NCBI GenBank assembly: GCA_019925095.2 | Contig: CM034415.1 | Coordinates: forward strand, 5,303,001-5,367,000 | Length of the DNA stretch: 64,000 bases | Direction: 5' to 3' | From: Dendrolimus kikuchii | Lineage: Eukaryota > Arthropoda > Insecta > Lepidoptera > Lasiocampidae | Shown: positions 48,601 through 54,600 of the stretch, one piece after another | Position numbering within the stretch: the first letter of the stretch is position 1 | Layout of the letters: each line of letters begins with the position of its first letter | The notes under the pieces: generated by a model | What the model was told of the DNA's origin: nothing | What the model saw: the letters and a program-made list of their open reading frames with translations, nothing else | Databases searched by the model: none | Program-made: the position numbers and the translations under genes

Positions 48601-51600
48601 CATCTGGTTAAATATAACTGTTGTGTTCTTATCTTTTCGATCTTTCAGAAAACTCTTAATTGTGTAGCAAACAGCGGCCATTAGATATGTAGAGATACAT
48701 CGAAAAGCTGGTCCCGTTCACATCACACAAGTCCTGAGATCCATCAGTGGTTGATAATTTATGTAGTGCGTAATGATTCCATATTGGTCACGGTCGCCAG
48801 ATGTTACGGATTGTTTTATATTATATATATTTATATACTGTTAGCGAAAACGTTAATAAAGAAAATAATAATTCGCTTCGTCATATATTATATTGACTTG
48901 CTCTTAGGAAAATATTCTTACAAGTGACATAAACAAAAAACACTGAAATGATATTACATATAAATTTAAATTATGAAAAATAATACATTCTAAAAAGTTT
49001 CAACAAAGGATTCGGCCAGCGACCATTTTGTTATAATGTAAGTAATCACAAATTGTATGATAGGGCGTTGTAGTGATTTATATCAAGTGATGCAGTGCCA
49101 ATAACCGTTACAGGATGAAAGTATATCCGGGAAAAGGATTCGGCGGGATCCTAGAAGCGAAAACAGGTTGCCCGGGACAGCTCTTCCTCATTTTTTTTAA
49201 CCTCCTAGGTTGGTAAACCAGCATCACTATATATTTTATCTAAATTCAAGTTTCCCATCATATTAGCTTCGACTTTGCACCCACGGTCTGTACTTGGAAA
49301 TTTAAATATAGCCTTATACCAAGTAACCGTTATAGCCAGTTAATTTTATCAGATGCTCACTACGACGTTGGTTAATTGCAAATACGATTTTAAAGAGACC
49401 ATTGCAAAGCGTGGTATCCTTAGTTGCGTCCACGATGAATATTGCTTTGTAGGAATACCTTTACTAAGAACACATCTCATTCCGTAGACTCAGGTGAACA
49501 GTATCTCCTTGTTTAAACCTCTTATTAAATTTTACACTGGTATTTTCCAGTGAGGTGTCTGTAGCGGGCTACGCCCTGCTGCACAAGGAGCCAGACCGTC
49601 GAGGACAGGCGTTCCGTACGGGTCGGCCCAAAATTCGTAGTTGATAGACCACACTACTATTACTTGTCCCGCTGCAAGTGATCTCCCCCCGCGAATCAGC
49701 AGATGGCGTCGATCCTTTTAATACTTTGTTTTCTTAATACTGGATTTGACTAAGTTCAACTCACACACCCCTTATGCATTCTGTGGGCTCATAGCCGAAT
49801 TCACCCCCTGAACGTAGCTAGCCTTATAGGGTCTTGGGGAAAGGTACTTAATTAAAGATAGCAAGGAAATCTCTGATGCAGTAAAAGTGGTAATTTGTAT
49901 ATTTAATTGTAAGCTGAGTATAAGCTAGCTATAAGTTCCTTGCCGCTAATAAAGTGCTCGATATAGGAGAAATAAATGGTGTATTAATTGGGTTTAATTC
50001 TTTTATTCACCCCATTACCATTTGTTGAGCTTCAATTTTATAAACCACAACTTTACAACTACTAATTATAAATAACAAGATAATACAGGGGTTGTGCGAT
50101 GTAAACTTGTTCTTGCAAAGAGTAAGGTCGCTCCTGTTCTATCACGACTTACTATACCCAAATTAGAATTATCAGAAGCTGCTCTCCTAACTCGACTTCT
50201 AAATCATTTCATGTCAACATTGGGTCTGACTTTGGATATTAAAACCCTATTTGCGTAGACTGACAGTCAGATAGTTCTTTCTTGGTTGCGAGCTTCTGTT
50301 CATGCATTAGAAGCTTTTATTGTTAACAGCGTGTCTCAGATACAGAATTCGGCAACTATCCTGATTTGCAGACGTTCCGGATGAAATGAACCCTGCAGAC
50401 TGCGCTGCACGCGGCTGTGCGGCTACGAATTTGATAGACCATATTTTGTGGTGGAGACCGGCCTGGCTATTTCAGCCTTCAGATAGCTGGCCTCACTCTG
50501 TAGTTGAGTCCGTTAAGCCTTTATCAGGATTAAGAGTTATCGTTGTTACAGAGGATGTGCCGCATGATCTCGAGTCTCTGCTGAATAGATTTAGTTCCCT
50601 TGACAAATTGTTAGGTGTAACGGGATGGATGAAAAGATTTATTCACAATACGCGACACTCTCCTAATACAGATTTGTCTTCCATTTTGTCACCTTTAGAA
50701 AAACAGGAAGTTTTTTTTGTTTTGGGTCCGTTTTTTTCAGGCTGAGCACTTTGAGTCGGTATTTTCGATTTTGAAAGGAGGCCGTGGTAAGTCGAAAGGT
50801 GCTGTATCTCGCCTCAATCCGTTCATTGACTAAAAGGGTCTTTTGCGTATAAGAGATAGGCTACTTAATGCCAAGTTGCCCTACGACACACGACATCCTC
50901 TCCTACTCCCAAAGGAGAGTCCTCTTGCAAGTCTTATCATATCTGACCGTCATTTTAAGAATGCTCACGTTGAATTGAACTCGCTTCTAGCTATCCTTCA
51001 TAGGGAATTTTGGATTTTGTCGGCTAGACGTGCAATTAGAAATGTGATATTTCGTTGTATTTCTTGTTATAGGTTAAAGGCGACTATAACTCAACCCCAA
51101 ATGGGGGACCTTCCTCCAGATCGCGTTACAGTCTCTAGACCCTTTTCTGAAGTAGCTACGGATTTTGGAGGTTCATACTCGGTAAAGGTTTCTTCAGTGC
51201 GTAATACTACAGTAGTTAAGGCCTATTTGTGCGTTTTCGTTTGCCTTGCCACTAAGGCCGTACATTTTGAAGTTGTATCTGCTCTTAGCACTGAAGCTTT
51301 CATTGCTTGTTTGTCTCGTTTTGTCAGTCGTCGTGGGTTACCGAGCTTGATTCGGTCCGACTGCGGGACAAATTATAAGGGTAGCCGCTAGAGACTTATC
51401 AAAAGTTTGCAAATTTTTGGAAGATAACCAAACTTATATTGGGACACATTTGTCACGTCGTGGAATTATTTGGCAATTTAGTCCCGCCGCTTGTCTTTCC
51501 TGGGGTGGTATTTTTGAGGCTGTTGTCAAGGTAGCCAAGACTCATCTTTATAGAGTAATTGACGAAACAGTTCTTAGATTTGAAGAGTTGGCTACTGTTT

Positions 51601-54600
51601 TCTGTAAAATTGAAGCAGTTTTAAATTCCCGACCACTTTATCCTGTCTTGTCTGACCCACATGATCTGAAAGTTTTGACTCCTGGTCATTTTTTGGTGGG
51701 TAGTCCACTGACAGCACTTCCTGAGTATCTATTGATTGATGTTCCAATTAACCGGCTGTCCCGCTTTGAATTGTTGCAACAACTCTCACAGAATTTTTGG
51801 AAGAGGTTTAATTTGGAGTACTTTCATCTGCTAGGGCAACGTGTTTGATGGTCTGATAAAACAGGTCCGCTTAATATAGGGGACCTTCTTCTTGTAAAAG
51901 AAGTGAATATGCCACCCTTATCTTGGAGACAAGGTTGTATTGTGCAGCTATTGTTTGGTTCCGATGGTACTCCACGAGTGGCTGAGGTCTTGGTGGGAGA
52001 CACTGTATTAAAAAGAGCCGCATCTGGGTTGTCAAAGCTCTCCATTGAATAGATTATTCTGTCTGATTCTCTGGCTTTGGACTCAGCCAGCTTTCTCCTG
52101 GCTGGGGCGGGGGACTGTTCGAAATACAGATATCGAATTGGAAGATACGATACAATCGAAAACCGCGATTTTTACGCAATTCATACGAGGGCACTTTTTT
52201 TATCGCGTCAAAAAGAAGGTACACCACGCAATTGCATTGAAGACGGATGGAGTGATTGCTCTCGCGTAATATGTTTAATATTTGATGAATCATTAAGAAT
52301 TTTATATTTATCAGTTAGTGAGATACTATAATAGTGATAATAAGTTAATATACTCAGAGAGCAAGTGGTTGTGTCAAAATAGGACGAGGCGCGGATGTAT
52401 TTGGACAGACATTTTATCCATCCCCATAGGGCTTCCCTTGTTGTAGTAGTTTAGTAGGATATTTTATATATTTCCTCTCAAGGGGCGCCACTCCCTTAAA
52501 ATACTGACGGATTAGTCTTCCCCCTTGTTCCCTTTCCCACCGCCGGCTGGAGTACCACCAGGTGAGTACCAAAAATTACCTTGTGGGTTTTTGCCGTCGG
52601 GTTACCAATACAGCCGTGTACGGTACAGTATCGTTTAGAAATAAGAGGATACATAACCAAATTAATTATTAACCTTAAAAAGAAACATGACAAGAACAAC
52701 TATGCAACTAAATAAATGTAACAGTACCACCCGTGCGCAGAAGGTTTGCCGATAGCCTTATGAAGTCACGAGTCGATGGTCAGTAGGGTTGACAAAAAAG
52801 CGTACATAAATAGTTGTTGCAATAAATTTAATATTTTTATTTATTATTTACTAAAGACGTAGATAAAAATATCAGATAATTGTTACCTAATAAGCTGCGC
52901 GCCGTCCCACAGTGTCCATTGTGTTGCCGCGGTGAATGGTTATATCACGTATCAACATTCAGTGACCTAAAATGTCGTTTTACGCGATAAAAGTGTACAG
53001 AAATAACCAAAACGAATAAAAACGAGTGACGTCACCTACTATAGGTAAGTAATTACACACATGCACTTCCTCCAAACACCAGCATGTAACAGATATACTA
53101 CATTAGTATAAGTTTAGTATTAAAATTAGAATAAATTAATATAATAAGTTATTCGTAAGGTACACCACAACACAAAAATCACTGAATTAATGTCACACAC
53201 AGTAACAAAAATAAACAATAAGCGTGTATGAACTGTAAAAACTTTCATACAAATTAAGTTGTAAGAAAAGGGTACAGAACTCGAGTCCGTAGAGTTGTTA
53301 AAAAAAAAGTTAAGTAATTATTCAGAACTCAGTATTTCGTAAAAATCAATTAATTTATTAAGTGAAATTAGTATGACTCGTACTTGACTTTTTTGTCGGT
53401 GTTGCCGGTTTTGGGAAAGCAAAATGCCCTGAGTGAGCGTCAAATTAATAATATCTGTGATGGACACGAATTGGGATAAAAAGAAAACAAAATTTGTCAT
53501 ACATACTACATGGAAAAACCACGTACACTTGTACTATAAAGTGGTAAAATTTGTTTGTTTATTTGTATTATTATTAATGGGAAGGGGCGCGAACATAGGG
53601 ATGTCCCTTGAGGTCACAGGACGAGTGCGTGAGTCCGGCGGCCAAAGGTTCCACGCTAGCGACTTTTTAGTGGAAATATGCTTCACATTAGGGATGTCCT
53701 ACTCACTAGGAATATACCTCACATTATGGATATGCTCCATACTAGGGATATCTCTCATATTACATTCGCGCGTATCTTTGGAGCGACAAGTTCTGCACTT
53801 CTGGGGATTGGACTGCAATGCAAAAAAAAGTTTTTTCGCCCAAAATTTCTTTTAGCCCTATCTCCCGAATGGTTGGTTCTAGAATCTTCATATTTGGACT
53901 GTAGGTATCAAAAATGCTTATTTTTTTCTCGAAAGTCAAAACTTTCACGACTCCTAAACGACTGAAACTAGACACATGCTCATGGTACTCTAAGAAAAGG
54001 TCTCAACGAGATCGACCTGCCTCACGTGTCAAAACTTTAATGGCCGGAACTCCTAAATGTCTGAAATTAGACCCTTGTTCATGGTACTCTAACAAAAAAG
54101 CTTGACTAAATCTACTATACAATGAAGAAAAGAGATATTTTTTTGTAATATTTTGTTTGGTCAATCCAAGGACGGGTGGTGCTAGAACTACCGGGTTTTA
54201 ACTTTAGTGTATAGTTTGGAAAATGAGGATGATTTTTTATAAGGTTATATATTAATATTATTATTTCATTAGTACAATCAAACCGGATCTATATTGGTCG
54301 TATTTTATGGGTTCTTTTTGTTAATATAAATATTATGAATATTAATTTTTATATTATTTAACTACCTACTCATATTTTTTTTCAGAATACCTAGTGATCT
54401 TATAATGAGAAGTCGATGGGTAGAAATTATAAGAAAAAGCCGCGGAGAAGAATTTTGGAAACCTGCTAAAACATATGTCATGTGCTCTGATCATTTCCAT
54501 GCAAAATACTTGTTTTTAATAAATATATTTATAGTTGTTTTTTTTTTTCATTACACTTTTTCGTTTCATAAAATCCAATTCACATCGTTCCAAAAGAATT

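Larger units (their letters stand above)
47205..50077. repeat. Long solo LTR (copy B) carrying two insertions
   Basis: Starts TGTAACGTAGATTTT and ends TAAATAACA with duplication AGAT at 47201-47204 and 50078-50081, interrupting the BEL RNase H. It aligns with copy A at 9126-13914. Extra sequence relative to copy A: the TRIM-like element at 47908-49005 and about 340 bases at 49209-49550. Confidence 0.8.
45561..50380 (+). pseudogene. BEL Pol: reverse transcriptase and RNase H, split
   Basis: RT part 1 at 45561-45799 (PHHAVFKGDQIRLVFDGS, LFVADIKIMFRR). After the solo LTR, RT part 2 at 46444-46838 (REDESQPIKVF, STDAYVDDICTG). Thumb and RNase H at 46920-47204 (CGKYKVTLQGFCDASKNG) and, after LTR copy B, 50082-50380 (KSKVAPVLSRLTIPKLELSE). 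Stops and shifts near 46838, 47000 and 50260. Confidence 0.7.
44346..52320 (+). mobile_element. BEL/Pao element, + strand, degraded
   Basis: Order: gag, zinc knuckle, RT, RNase H, integrase, polypurine-like GGGGCGGGGGAC at 52103-52116, then TGTTCGAAATACAG as a possible 3' LTR start. The protease is missing between knuckle and RT. Two solo LTRs are inserted in pol (45800-46443 and 47205-50077). The 5' LTR was not found. Confidence 0.75.
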
